A stretch of 64,000 nucleotides of DNA from Paenibacillus rigui. Lineage in GTDB: Bacteria > Bacillota > Bacilli > Paenibacillales > NBRC-103111. Position numbers and translations under genes: made by a program. The notes beneath the pieces are model-generated. The model did no database searches. It worked only from the letters and a program-made list of their open reading frames with translations, and was not told where the DNA came from. Below, piece by piece: positions 24,252-33,554 of the stretch. The stretch is from the NCBI RefSeq assembly GCF_002234615.1, contig NZ_NMQW01000018.1:32573-96572 (forward strand), written 5' to 3'. How positions within the stretch are numbered: position 1 is the stretch's first letter; each line of letters starts with the position of its first letter.

Positions 24252-24548
24252 ATGATTATTATCCATGCCAAATTATCCGTTCAAGAACAAAAGGAACAAC
24301 AGTTTTTAGAGGAAATTCATGCTTTGATTGCCGAGTCCCGTGCGGAGAGCGGCAATATCTCGTACAGCCTGTTAAAGGACACCGAGCAGGATCACCTTTA
24401 CACGATGGTGGAGGTTTGGAAGGACATGGCGGCTGTGGCCAGCCATAATGCAAGTCAGCATTTCGTATCGTTCGTAACCAAAGCGAAGGAGCTGCTGGCC
24501 GCGCCTCTGGCTGTGACTGCATTCGATGGTCAGCCTCTAAGCAAGTAA
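24252..24548 (+). CDS. Antibiotic biosynthesis monooxygenase-domain protein (YgiN type)
   Basis: 98 residues, a single dimeric ferredoxin-like ABM domain: IIHAKLSVQEQKEQQFLEEIHALIAESRAESGNISYSL and HLYTMVEVWKDMAAVASHNAS. Members include quinol monooxygenase YgiN. GGGAGA precedes the ATG; 38 bases after the nitroreductase and before a strong terminator, so it is the last gene of the MarR operon. Its likely role is turnover of quinols made by the reductase; exact substrate unknown. Confidence 0.8.
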   Translation: MIIIHAKLSVQEQKEQQFLEEIHALIAESRAESGNISYSLLKDTEQDHLYTMVEVWKDMAAVASHNASQHFVSFVTKAKELLAAPLAVTAFDGQPLSK

Positions 24549-24565
24549 GCTTGCCCACATCAAGG

Positions 24566-24607
24566 AACCCTTGAGACCCGGTCACCGGGCTTCAAGGGTT
24601 TATTTTT
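24566..24607 (+). terminator. Terminator of the MarR operon
   Basis: AACCCTTGA and CCCGG on the left pair with CCGGG and TCAAGGGTT on the right (24566-24600), followed by TATTTTT. Confidence 0.85.
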
Positions 24608-24751
24608 GGTCGCTTAAATCGAACAGCAGATTGTATAAGTGGGGAGCCCTGTGAGGCATGGATGCAAATGGAATTTATTCCCTTTTATGGTGCGGGTCAT
24701 TATAGTATAATGTTAGCACTCGGAAGAAACATAGAACGCTGCAAAACAAGC

Positions 24752-24765
24752 TGCAAACGCTTTCT
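24752..24765 (+). promoter_or_regulatory. cre-like site before the second AraC sensor
   Basis: TGCAAACGCTTTCT matches the cre consensus at 12 of 14 positions and lies 17 bases before the start codon, downstream of a TATAAT at 24706-24711, again a roadblock position. Confidence 0.35.
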
Positions 24766-24781
24766 GAAAGGGGATCGCAGG

Positions 24782-27070
24782 ATGAGGGCCCATGTTTCAT
24801 CCAGCTTCAAACGGTTTTTGATTTCCTATCTCATTATCTTGCTGATCCCTAATTTGGCCGGTTATTTATCGTACCGAACGTCCATCGACGTAGCGGAATC
24901 CAGCTCTATCGAAAACAGTACGATGCTGTTGAGGCAGAGTGCAGAGATTCTGGAGCGTAAGCTAGCTGAAGTGGAAGGCTTCACGAAGCAGCTGGCTATC
25001 AATCAGGACTTGAATCTTCTTATCAATGAGAAGAGGCAGGGGGATGCGTACAACGTGTTCGGTTTCTGGAAAACGATGCGCGACCTGTCCGGCTACAGCC
25101 AAACGAATGATTTTCTGCAAAGCTTTTATATTTACTTTCAGAATTACAACGTCATCCTCACCCCGGGATCCATCTATTATCGGCCCGAGCATTATTATGA
25201 GCTGAATCACTACGTTGACGAGCCCTACGAGACCTGGAAAGAAACGATACTGCAAGCAACCCATGAACGCACCCTGCTGCCTGCACGTCCTTTTATGCAA
25301 GACAAGAATGCATCCTCCATGCTGACTTTCGTACAGTCCCTACCGCTCAACAGCTTCGGTAATCCGAAGGCTACGGCCGTGGTGCTCATTGACGAGAGGA
25401 AGATCAGCTCCCTGCTGGAGAGTCTGACGAGCCAGTACGGCGGCTGGGCTATAATTACCGACAGCAGCGGGAAACCATTAGCGTCCCAAGGGCTGACGAA
25501 AGCGAACAGCCAAGCCTGGCAGCTGTCCATGTCTGAAGCCCGGACGACCAGGAAATTGGACGACGGCACTCTGCTGATCACCGTCCGGTCCGACAAGACG
25601 GGCTGGATGTACGCGGCGGGTGTCCCGAAAGAAGCTTTGATGGGGAAAGCGAATACGATCAAATACATGACATGGACGCTATCGGCAGCAGCGTTACTGA
25701 TCAGTCTGATCATCGGGATGCTGCTGTCCTACCGGAACAGTGTGCCGATTAACCGTCTGATGAACGTATTCAAAGAGCAGGTTGGTCTGGATACGTCAAG
25801 GATCAGGAATGAGTATGATTTCTTGTCGGGAAATATATCCGATCTTATTGCTAACAACAAGCAGCTTCAGACCGAACTGAGCCTGCAGATGCCTTTGGTG
25901 AAGGATGCTTTTATTAAAAGACTGCTTGCAGGTGAATTTAACTCGGCCAAGGAATTGGAAGCGGTCCGATCCCAGGCGGATGTCGTATTTCTTCAGCCGT
26001 ACGGCTTTGTGGGCATGCTGAAAATAAACGGGTATGGCGGCATCGACAGCAAGGAAATTATTGAAGAACTGAGCGCAGCAAGACTCATCGTCAAGCAAAT
26101 GCTTCATGAACTGGAGGCGGGTCTGCATGCAACGGATTTGGGATCGGATAAAATCGTGATGCTCTTGACTCCGGAGTGTGAACCAGACAAAGACTGGCAG
26201 CGTGCATTCGAAGCGCGGTTCGTTCCATGTATGGAATCGATGTATGTGAATTATCGCATATCGATCACCTCTGTCATGGGAGGCGTATATGCTTCGTTGT
26301 CCGATATTAGCCGCTCGTATAGCGAGGCCAGTCAGGCCATGGATTACGCGGTCCATATGGAGGAGAAGAGGCTGGTCTGGTACGAGGAGACCATGAGGGA
26401 ATCGATGCTGTATTATTATCCGATGGATACGGAGCAAAGGCTGATGAATACGGTCAAAGCGGGGGAGGCATCCGAAGGGAAGCGCATCGTCGCGGAGATT
26501 GTTGCATGGAATTTCGCCGAAAGAGAGCTATCGATTGAAATGAAGGAGCAGCTCATCGGGGAGATGAAAGGAACGCTGCTCAGGCTGCTGGATCAAAAGG
26601 CGTTTCAGGATGGCGACTTTTCCCGGGAAATACAGGAGCGAATCGCTGCTCTCAGGTTATCGGACGGGATGGAGCAGGTAAGGCAAAGCATGGAGTGTAT
26701 GGTGGATGATTTTTGCGCTGTCATTGCCAAGAAAAAGAACGAGCTGCAGCACGAAATGCTGCAGGACATGATGAAATATATTCAGGAATACTACCAGGAC
26801 CCGGAGCTGACTATATATCGCATAGCGGAGCATGTGGGACGTCCGGAGAAGTATATTTCACAGCTGTTCAAGGAGCGGATGGGGGAAAGCTTATCCGACT
26901 ATTTGGAGAGCATGAGAATCAGTAAGGCAGCGGATCTGTTAACCGGCAACGGTTTAACGATTGATGAGATCGCCAGCCAGGTCGGCTACAACAGCGCCCA
27001 TTCCTTTCGTAGAGCGTTCAAAAGGGTGCGCGGGGTATCGCCGAGTTTGTACCGGCAATCCGCGAATTAG
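24782..27070 (+). CDS. Membrane-anchored AraC-family sensor-regulator
   Basis: 762 residues built like the 873 gene: helix 1 at about 11-31, extracellular sensor, helix 2 at about 295-319, and a C-terminal AraC helix-turn-helix (about 662-760; 'IDEIASQVGYNSAHSFRRAFKRVRGVSPS'). No receiver or kinase domain. ATG 24782 follows AAAGGGGAT; a longer frame from 24662 lacks a ribosome site and would precede the likely promoter. It should activate the importer and GH95 fucosidase that follow (27327-33375). The middle region differs strongly from the other two AraC sensors, so the ligands probably differ. Confidence 0.85.
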   Translation: MRAHVSSSFKRFLISYLIILLIPNLAGYLSYRTSIDVAESSSIENSTMLLRQSAEILERKLAEVEGFTKQLAINQDLNLLINEKRQGDAYNVFGFWKTMRDLSGYSQTNDFLQSFYIYFQNYNVILTPGSIYYRPEHYYELNHYVDEPYETWKETILQATHERTLLPARPFMQDKNASSMLTFVQSLPLNSFGNPKATAVVLIDERKISSLLESLTSQYGGWAIITDSSGKPLASQGLTKANSQAWQLSMSEARTTRKLDDGTLLITVRSDKTGWMYAAGVPKEALMGKANTIKYMTWTLSAAALLISLIIGMLLSYRNSVPINRLMNVFKEQVGLDTSRIRNEYDFLSGNISDLIANNKQLQTELSLQMPLVKDAFIKRLLAGEFNSAKELEAVRSQADVVFLQPYGFVGMLKINGYGGIDSKEIIEELSAARLIVKQMLHELEAGLHATDLGSDKIVMLLTPECEPDKDWQRAFEARFVPCMESMYVNYRISITSVMGGVYASLSDISRSYSEASQAMDYAVHMEEKRLVWYEETMRESMLYYYPMDTEQRLMNTVKAGEASEGKRIVAEIVAWNFAERELSIEMKEQLIGEMKGTLLRLLDQKAFQDGDFSREIQERIAALRLSDGMEQVRQSMECMVDDFCAVIAKKKNELQHEMLQDMMKYIQEYYQDPELTIYRIAEHVGRPEKYISQLFKERMGESLSDYLESMRISKAADLLTGNGLTIDEIASQVGYNSAHSFRRAFKRVRGVSPSLYRQSAN

Positions 27071-27073
27071 ATC

Positions 27074-27120
27074 AAGAACCCCGTCCATTCATTCAGAACA
27101 GGGCGGGGTTCTTCGTTTTC
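27074..27120 (+). terminator. Terminator after the second AraC sensor
   Basis: A 13-bp stem, AAGAACCCCGTCC (27074-27086) with GGGCGGGGTTCTT (27101-27113, one G-U), followed by CGTTTTC. It separates the regulator from the importer operon. Confidence 0.8.
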
Positions 27121-27256
27121 CGGACGGCGAAGCCGGTTATCCGTGTGTGTACGGTCCGGGAGGAAATGTACGCTGTGTCAACGGATGCAATTGTACCCCA
27201 GGCTCCCGAAGTGTACCTTTACATGCGGCGGGGAAAAAACCTATGATGACACTGGA

Positions 27257-27270
27257 AGTAAGCGCTGCCA
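27257..27270 (+). promoter_or_regulatory. cre-like site before the GH95 importer operon
   Basis: AGTAAGCGCTGCCA agrees with the cre consensus at 12 of 14 positions, 57 bases before the AGGAGG of the first permease. Confidence 0.3.
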
Positions 27271-27326
27271 TGGTCAGCTTTCACCGTTGTATCCTTGTGA
27301 TGAATCCATATTTAGGAGGTGTTGTT

Positions 27327-28292
27327 CTGGAAACGCTTATCGCTGCAGATCAGGAACTAAGGAAGGATAGAAAGACACTGAGCGTGTGGGGGTTGGCGAG
27401 GAAGAGCTTCAGGAGACATTGGCAGCTGTATCTTATTATGATTCCACCGCTGCTGTACTTCCTTATCTTTAAGTACATCCCGATGCTGAATGCCGTTCTT
27501 GCCTTCAAAAATTACAATGTCACCAAAGGCATATGGGGGAGTCCCTGGGTTGGATTCAAATATTTTAATCTGTTTTTTGATAACCCGGCATCGCTGAATC
27601 TGATTAAAAACACGCTGTTTATTTCATTGTACCATCTGATCGTGGGCTTCCCCATCCCGATTGTGCTTGCTCTGGCATTGAACGAGGTGCGGAGCGCCAG
27701 ATTTAAACGGGTGGTTCAGATGGTGACCTATGCGCCGTATTTTATTTCTACGGTTGTCATGGTTTCGATGATCATGCTGTTTTTGTCACCACGGCTCGGG
27801 ATCGCCAACACCCTGCTGAATGCCGTCGGCTTCGAATCGGTTAATTTTCTCGGCAGCACCGGGCTGTTCCGTTCGGTATATGTATGGACGGACGTGTGGC
27901 AGACGGCAGGCTACTCTGCAGTCATTTATTTGGCGGCGCTGGCCGGTGTGGATCCTTCGTTATACGAGGCTGCCAAGGTGGATGGAGCGTCGCGGCTGCA
28001 GAAAATAAGGAATGTCGATCTGCCGGGACTTATGCCCGCAGCGGTGATCATTCTGATCTTAAGCGTAGGGAATATCATGGCCGTCGGCTTCGAGAAAATT
28101 TATTTGCTGCAAAATCCGCTCAATCTGGGAACCTCGGAGATCATTTCTACCTATGTATACAAGGTCGGCTTGTTGAATGCGAATTACAGCTTTGCAACGG
28201 CGGTGGGCTTGTTCAATTCCGTAGTGAATCTCATTCTCCTGCTCGTCGTGAATGCTGCCGCCAGAAAAATATCCAATAACAGCCTATGGTAA
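27327..28292 (+). CDS. ABC sugar permease, LplB family (CTG start proposed)
   Basis: 321 residues, LplB-type channel subunit: FLIFKYIPMLNAVLAFKNYN after the first helix and the EAA loop 'YEAAKVDGASRLQKIRNVDLPGL'. The start is unusual. The only good ribosome site, TTAGGAGGTG, has AGGAGG at 27314-27319, and the codon seven bases later is CTG at 27327. The nearest in-frame ATG (27300) has no ribosome site and the AGGAGG lies inside the extended gene. CTG gives the normal family length. First gene of the importer operon with 28316 and 29300. Confidence 0.85.
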   Translation: METLIAADQELRKDRKTLSVWGLARKSFRRHWQLYLIMIPPLLYFLIFKYIPMLNAVLAFKNYNVTKGIWGSPWVGFKYFNLFFDNPASLNLIKNTLFISLYHLIVGFPIPIVLALALNEVRSARFKRVVQMVTYAPYFISTVVMVSMIMLFLSPRLGIANTLLNAVGFESVNFLGSTGLFRSVYVWTDVWQTAGYSAVIYLAALAGVDPSLYEAAKVDGASRLQKIRNVDLPGLMPAAVIILILSVGNIMAVGFEKIYLLQNPLNLGTSEIISTYVYKVGLLNANYSFATAVGLFNSVVNLILLLVVNAAARKISNNSLW

Positions 28293-28315
28293 AGGCAGGA
28301 AAGGCAGGTGAACCC

Positions 28316-29212
28316 ATGACAGAGGTACGGCAGTCCATAAGGGAACCGTTCGGAGACCGAATGTTTCTAATGCTTGTATACACTGCTTTATCTTTCGTGC
28401 TGCTGCTGGTTCTGTATCCGCTCATTTACATTGTCAGTTCCTCATTAAGCAGTCCTCTTGCGGTCTCGGCCGGGAAAGTGTGGCTGTGGCCTGTTGACCT
28501 TTCCTTTAAAGGCTATCAGGCCGTGTTTCAAAATCCCCAAATTGTTACCGGGTATGCCAATTCGCTGTTTTATACGGTAGCGGGCACTTTCATCAGCGTT
28601 GCTATGACTATCATGATCGGTTATCCGCTGTCCCGCAAAACGTTTTTCGGCAGAAGCGGGGTGATGGTGTTCATCACATTTACGATGCTTTTTTCCGGAG
28701 GGCTCATTCCTACCTATTTGGTCGTGAAGCAGCTTCATCTGATCGATACGCGGTGGGCGCTGCTGCTGCCGAATGCTATCTGGGTGTGGCAGGTGATTAT
28801 TGCCAGAACGTTTTTCCAATCCTCGATACCGGATGAGCTGGTGGAGGCGAGCGAAATGGATGGCTGCAGCGATTTGAGGTTCATCTGGAGCGTCGTCTTT
28901 CCACTATCGAAGCCTATTGTCGCCGTGCTTTCCCTCATGTACGCGGTCGGGCAATGGAATGCCTATTTTGATGCGCTCATTTATTTAAAGACGCAATCGT
29001 TATACCCTTTGCAGCTTATCTTGAGAAGCGTGCTTATTTTGAACAACGGGACAGGGGCGATGGATGCTGCCAAAATGATCGAGAGACAGCAAATGGTCGA
29101 TCTCATGAAATATTCGCTCATCGTCGTTGCCAGCCTCCCGGTTCTGATTATTTATCCGTTCGTACAGCGTTATTTCGTACAAGGGATGCTGATCGGTTCG
29201 GTCAAAGGCTAA
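28316..29212 (+). CDS. ABC sugar permease, YtcP/LplC family
   Basis: 298 residues. It shows FLMLVYTALSFVLLLVLYPL, the family segment FTMLFSGGLIPTYLVVKQL, an EAA loop 'VEASEMDGCSDLRFIWSVVFPL' and the ending QRYFVQGMLIGSVKG. I chose ATG 28316 after GGCAGGTG; ATG 28286 overlaps the preceding stop region and lacks a ribosome site. Partner of the 27327 permease. Confidence 0.85.
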   Translation: MTEVRQSIREPFGDRMFLMLVYTALSFVLLLVLYPLIYIVSSSLSSPLAVSAGKVWLWPVDLSFKGYQAVFQNPQIVTGYANSLFYTVAGTFISVAMTIMIGYPLSRKTFFGRSGVMVFITFTMLFSGGLIPTYLVVKQLHLIDTRWALLLPNAIWVWQVIIARTFFQSSIPDELVEASEMDGCSDLRFIWSVVFPLSKPIVAVLSLMYAVGQWNAYFDALIYLKTQSLYPLQLILRSVLILNNGTGAMDAAKMIERQQMVDLMKYSLIVVASLPVLIIYPFVQRYFVQGMLIGSVKG

Positions 29213-29299
29213 GCCGCCGCAGGCTGAGGAAGAGACTCCACGCAGTGGACGTTCTATTTTGCAGACGGAACCGCCAATGAAATAAAGGAGAGGATTATT

Positions 29300-30967
29300 G
29301 TGAAAAAAACAGGCTCATTGCTCTCGATAACAATGCTAGCGCTTGCGGTTCTTGCAGCAGGCTGTACCTCAGGAGATTCCGCTGCAACGAATCCGGGTAC
29401 GAAGGAGGGAGCATCCCAGGACGGCAGTGGTTCGGGGCCAACCCCGATTCGCGTATTCTCGCATCAAGGAACGGATTTGGATTACAAGACGAACCTGTTC
29501 ACCCAAACTCTCGAAAATAAATTTAACGTCAAATTCGCCTGGACGACGGTACCTTATGACGGAGCGGCGGAGAAAAGACAAATCTCGCTGGCCAGCGGCG
29601 ATTACCCTGACCTGTATATGCTCATTCCTTGGGTCGATAAGTTCTCGCAGACCGATCTGCTCCGGTTCGGACAGCAGGGGGTCATTCTTCCCCTCAATGA
29701 TCTGATTGATAAATATGCGCCGAACGTGAAGGCTGCTCTGGATAAAAATCCGTATTACAAAGCGATGAACACGGCACCAGATGGTAAAATTTACGGTCTC
29801 AACGAGCTGAATGAATGCTATCACTGTTCCTTTCCAAATAAAATGTGGATCAATACGAAATGGCTGAAGCAGTTGGGTCTGGAGCTGCCCCAAACGACGG
29901 AGCAATTCAAGAATGTGCTGAAAGCCTTCAAAACGAAAGACCCTAACGGCAACGGCAAGGCGGATGAAGTTCCGCTCAGCGGCTCGACGGAAACCTATGG
30001 CGTACATATTATTCCTTATTTAATGAACGGGTTTATTTATGATGATGACAGAACCTATCTGATCCTGAACGGCGGGAAGGTGGACATTGCCGCCAATAAG
30101 CCGGAGTGGAAGGAAGGGCTTGCCTACATTAAATCACTGTACGATGAGGGACTGATTGATCCGGGAGCTTTTACGCAAAATGCCGAAGCCTTTAAGAAGA
30201 TCGGCGAGAATGCGGATGCGCAGCTGCTTGGTGCCGGAGCCGGCATGCACCCTGCCATTTTCGTGAATACGGGACTCGACAACAAGCGAGGCAGCGATTA
30301 TAATCCGCTGGCACCGTTAACCGGACCGCATGCATCCTACGCCACATTTAATTACCCCGTTGAGCCCGGAGCAACCTTCGTGCTAACGAACAAGGCCAGC
30401 GAAGCCGCACAAATCGCCGCAATCAAGGTACTGGACTACATTTATACGCAAGAAGGTCAGCTGTTGAGCAATTACGGCGAAGAAGGGGTCGACTGGCGCA
30501 AGCCGAAGGAGGGAGACGTGCCGATCGAGAAGAATGCGACGCCTGTTTTTGCCACGATTCCCAAAAAAGAAGGAGCGGCGCCCCGTAACTCCGCTTGGGG
30601 GGCCACTGCGCAATATAACCATTCGAAGGATTTCCGCAACGGCTGGATACAAGGGACTGATATCTATAAGCCTGAGGGCTATGAACGCCGACTTCAAGAA
30701 GCGACCCACCTCTATGATGGCAAGCAGCCTAAGGAAGTGTTTCCGCACTGGGCGATCTGGATGGATCCGGCCTCTGCGGACGAAGCCAGCATGATGCAAA
30801 CGAATATTAAAGATTTCGTTAATCAAAACGCGCTTCAGTTTGTGACGGGTGCCAAAAGCCTGGATAAAGATTGGGATACGTATGTGAAAGGGCTGGACAG
30901 CTTGAATTTGAAAGGGTATCTTACGATTATGCAACAGTCGTATAATGCATCCCTTAAAGCGAAATAA
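29300..30967 (+). CDS. LplA-type sugar-binding lipoprotein
   Basis: 555 residues with lipobox LAAGC, Cys at 22, then a Gly/Ser-rich tether and the long LplA-type binding-protein body: [35 protein letters not shown] and a [15 protein letters not shown] calcium-loop-like insertion. GTG start at 29300 after AAAGGAGAGG. Here the binding protein follows its permeases, opposite to the other importers in the window. The GH95 enzyme is 29 bases downstream, so a fucose- or L-galactose-containing oligosaccharide is the likely ligand (inference). Confidence 0.85.
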   Translation: MKKTGSLLSITMLALAVLAAGCTSGDSAATNPGTKEGASQDGSGSGPTPIRVFSHQGTDLDYKTNLFTQTLENKFNVKFAWTTVPYDGAAEKRQISLASGDYPDLYMLIPWVDKFSQTDLLRFGQQGVILPLNDLIDKYAPNVKAALDKNPYYKAMNTAPDGKIYGLNELNECYHCSFPNKMWINTKWLKQLGLELPQTTEQFKNVLKAFKTKDPNGNGKADEVPLSGSTETYGVHIIPYLMNGFIYDDDRTYLILNGGKVDIAANKPEWKEGLAYIKSLYDEGLIDPGAFTQNAEAFKKIGENADAQLLGAGAGMHPAIFVNTGLDNKRGSDYNPLAPLTGPHASYATFNYPVEPGATFVLTNKASEAAQIAAIKVLDYIYTQEGQLLSNYGEEGVDWRKPKEGDVPIEKNATPVFATIPKKEGAAPRNSAWGATAQYNHSKDFRNGWIQGTDIYKPEGYERRLQEATHLYDGKQPKEVFPHWAIWMDPASADEASMMQTNIKDFVNQNALQFVTGAKSLDKDWDTYVKGLDSLNLKGYLTIMQQSYNASLKAK

Positions 30968-30996
30968 ATCGATCTTACAGGTTAGGGGAGAACGAG

Positions 30997-33375
30997 ATGA
31001 AGCTGCATTACACCAAACCGGCCCAATATTGGACGGAGGCACTGCCTGTCGGCAACGGCCGGCTGGGCGCGATGATTTTCGGCGGTGTGGAGAAGGAACG
31101 GATTCAATTCAACGAGGACAGTCTATGGTCGGGCTTTCCGAGAGAGGGAAACAATCCCGCAGCAAGGGACGTGCTTCCGAAGGTGCGGCAGCTCCTTAGG
31201 GAAGGCAGGTTCATGGAAGCGGATCAGCTGTCCAAGCAAATGATGGGACCCTATACGGAGTCGTATATGCCATTCGGGGACTTGCACCTTCAATTCGAAC
31301 ATGGCTCACGCGCCCAGGCGTACCAGAGATCGCTTGAGCTTCAACGGGGCGTGACGAAAGTGGAATACCGGATCGGGGAGGTGCTGTATACGCGCGAAAT
31401 TTTTGCCTCCTATCCGGATCAAGTCATTGTCGTCCGTCTGACAGCCAGCAAGCCGCGCATGCTGAATGTCCACGCAAGGCTGGACAGCCCGCTGCGGTAT
31501 CGAACGTCCGTATCCGGGGACCGGTTTATCATGAAAGGAGTAGCGCCGGAGCAAGTATTCCCGAATTATTACTCATCGGATCATCCCATTCAGTATGGCG
31601 AGCCCGGGAATACGGATGCCATGCGATTCGAAGCAAGCCTCACTGCGCAGCAGGAGGAGGGCACCATGCTAGTCGATCCGGATGGACTTCATCTCATTGG
31701 AGCAACAACCATTACACTGTATATCAGTGCGGCGACAAGCTTCAATGGCTTTAACCGGTCTCCCGGTAAAGAGGGGAAAGATCCCGCACAGCTTGCCGCA
31801 TCGTATTTGGAGCAAGCCGTGCAGCTCCCGTATTCTCTTTTGCTCGAACGGCATAGGGACGATCATCAGGCGCTTTACGGCAGAGTGGAGCTTGTGCTGG
31901 GAGAAGCAGCCGACGATTACTCGGACGTACCCACGGACCGCCGTATTGCTTTATATGGCTCAAGCGACCCCGGGCTGGTGGTGCTTCTATTTCATTACGG
32001 GCGCTATCTGCTGATAGCAAGCTCCCGGCCCGGAACGCAGCCAGCCCATTTGCAAGGGATATGGAATCAGGACACAAGACCTCCCTGGAGCAGCAATTGG
32101 ACGCTCAACATTAATGCCGAGATGAACTACTGGCCTGCCGAAACATGCAACCTGGCGGAATGCCATGAGCCTCTGCTCCAGTTTATTGGACATTTGGCCG
32201 AGAACGGAAGGAAGACGGCTCAAGTGAACTATGGCGCCCGCGGATGGACAGCGCATCACAATTCCGATATTTGGGCACAGAGCGCTCCTGTCGGAGATTA
32301 CGGGCATGGCGATCCCGTGTGGGCCAGCTGGGCGATGGGCGGGGTTTGGCTGTGCCAGCATCTTTGGGAGCATTATGCATTTGGCAAGGATGCGGACTTC
32401 TTAAAGAATCAGGCTTATCCGATGATGAAGGATGCTGCGCTATTTTGCCTCGATTGGTTGATTGAAGACGGGGAGGGGCATCTGATTACGGCTCCGTCCA
32501 CCTCACCCGAGCACAAATTCAGAACACCCGACGGACTTGCGGGCGTAAGTATGGCGGCAACAATGGATTTGTCCCTCATCTGGGACTTGTTTACGAATTG
32601 TATGCAAGCGGCACGGATTTTGCAGACGGACGAGGCGTTTGCAAACGAGCTCTCCATGGCGAGGGAGCGTTTGTATCCTTTGCAAATAGGCCGGCATGGC
32701 CAGCTGCAGGAGTGGTTTCAAGATTTTGAAGACGAGGACGTTCATCACCGCCACGTATCCCATCTGTTTGGGGTATACCCGGGAAAGCAGCTTACCGGGC
32801 AGCTGACGCCGGAGCTGTTTGAAGCCGCCAAGCGTTCGCTGGAGCGCAGGGGGGACGGAGGCACCGGCTGGAGTCTGGGGTGGAAGGTCAGCTTGTGGGC
32901 CAGGTTCGGTGACGGGAACCGCGCATGGGGTCTTCTATCAAATCTGCTTCAGCTGGTGAAGGAGGATGAACCGGAGAACTATCATCAAGGCGGCGTGTAT
33001 GCGAATCTGTTCGATGCCCATCCGCCATTTCAGATCGATGGCAACTTTGCAGCTACAGCAGGCATCGCGGAGATGCTGCTGCAGTCACATCAAGGATATC
33101 TGCATCTGCTTCCCGCTCTACCGGATGCTTGGCCGAAAGGCTATGTGAAGGGGCTGCGTGCCCGCGACGGGTTTGAGGTCAGTCTGGTTTGGGAGCAGGG
33201 ACGGCTGGTTGAGGCTGTCATCGAATCCGTTCTTGGAGAAGCTTGCACGGTACGATACGACGCAAGCCTGGTGGTCCATTTAGGAGAAGGCGAGGTTTAT
33301 ACGGAGGAACTGAGCCATGGACTGTATCGGTTCCCTACCGAAAAAGGGAAGAGGTACACGGTTTCCTTCGGATGA
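30997..33375 (+). CDS. GH95 alpha-L-fucosidase / alpha-L-galactosidase
   Basis: 792 residues without a signal peptide, so it acts in the cytoplasm on imported oligosaccharide. The N-terminal '[33 protein letters not shown]' is the GH95 hallmark. Catalytic residues known from the bifidobacterial AfcA can be placed: Asn371 and Asn373 in NINAEMNYW, the acid Glu505 in TSPEHKF, and Asp681 in [18 protein letters not shown]95 inverts alpha-1,2-fucosyl or alpha-L-galactosyl linkages, common in xyloglucan. Full length. GGGGAG precedes the ATG. Confidence 0.93.
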   Translation: MKLHYTKPAQYWTEALPVGNGRLGAMIFGGVEKERIQFNEDSLWSGFPREGNNPAARDVLPKVRQLLREGRFMEADQLSKQMMGPYTESYMPFGDLHLQFEHGSRAQAYQRSLELQRGVTKVEYRIGEVLYTREIFASYPDQVIVVRLTASKPRMLNVHARLDSPLRYRTSVSGDRFIMKGVAPEQVFPNYYSSDHPIQYGEPGNTDAMRFEASLTAQQEEGTMLVDPDGLHLIGATTITLYISAATSFNGFNRSPGKEGKDPAQLAASYLEQAVQLPYSLLLERHRDDHQALYGRVELVLGEAADDYSDVPTDRRIALYGSSDPGLVVLLFHYGRYLLIASSRPGTQPAHLQGIWNQDTRPPWSSNWTLNINAEMNYWPAETCNLAECHEPLLQFIGHLAENGRKTAQVNYGARGWTAHHNSDIWAQSAPVGDYGHGDPVWASWAMGGVWLCQHLWEHYAFGKDADFLKNQAYPMMKDAALFCLDWLIEDGEGHLITAPSTSPEHKFRTPDGLAGVSMAATMDLSLIWDLFTNCMQAARILQTDEAFANELSMARERLYPLQIGRHGQLQEWFQDFEDEDVHHRHVSHLFGVYPGKQLTGQLTPELFEAAKRSLERRGDGGTGWSLGWKVSLWARFGDGNRAWGLLSNLLQLVKEDEPENYHQGGVYANLFDAHPPFQIDGNFAATAGIAEMLLQSHQGYLHLLPALPDAWPKGYVKGLRARDGFEVSLVWEQGRLVEAVIESVLGEACTVRYDASLVVHLGEGEVYTEELSHGLYRFPTEKGKRYTVSFG

Positions 33376-33410
33376 GTAGAGAAGCCGATGATCTTAGCGC
33401 AAGGCTATGA

Positions 33411-33446
33411 CCAAATAATCCTTCAGTACACTGGAGGATTATTTGG
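33411..33446. repeat. AT-rich 16-bp inverted repeat after the GH95 gene
   Basis: Bases 33411-33426 pair with 33431-33446 (15 Watson-Crick pairs and one G-U) around the loop TACA. No U-tract follows on either strand, so it is not a classical terminator, although it is the only strong structure between GH95 and the germination operon. Confidence 0.55.
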
Positions 33447-33481
33447 CATGCTCCAAGCTTCGGGCCGAGCCGGAACGAATT

Positions 33482-33511
33482 GGATAGTATTCTCTCTATT
33501 GGGACATACTT
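33482..33511 (+). promoter_or_regulatory. Possible sigma-G promoter of the germination operon
   Basis: GGATA (33482-33486), 18 bases, CATACTT (33505-33511) resembles the forespore sigma-G pattern GHATR-N18-CATWHTA with two mismatches, 44 bases before the first ger gene. ger operons are normally sigma-G dependent. Confidence 0.35.
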
Positions 33512-33554
33512 ACGCTGTATAACTGAGCTGAGATAGGGAAAGAAGGGAGCGGGA

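Noticed and set aside
26961..27326. Extension of the LplB permease back to 26961
   Set aside because: It would overlap the end of the AraC gene and run through a strong terminator (27074-27120); the segment has no family similarity.
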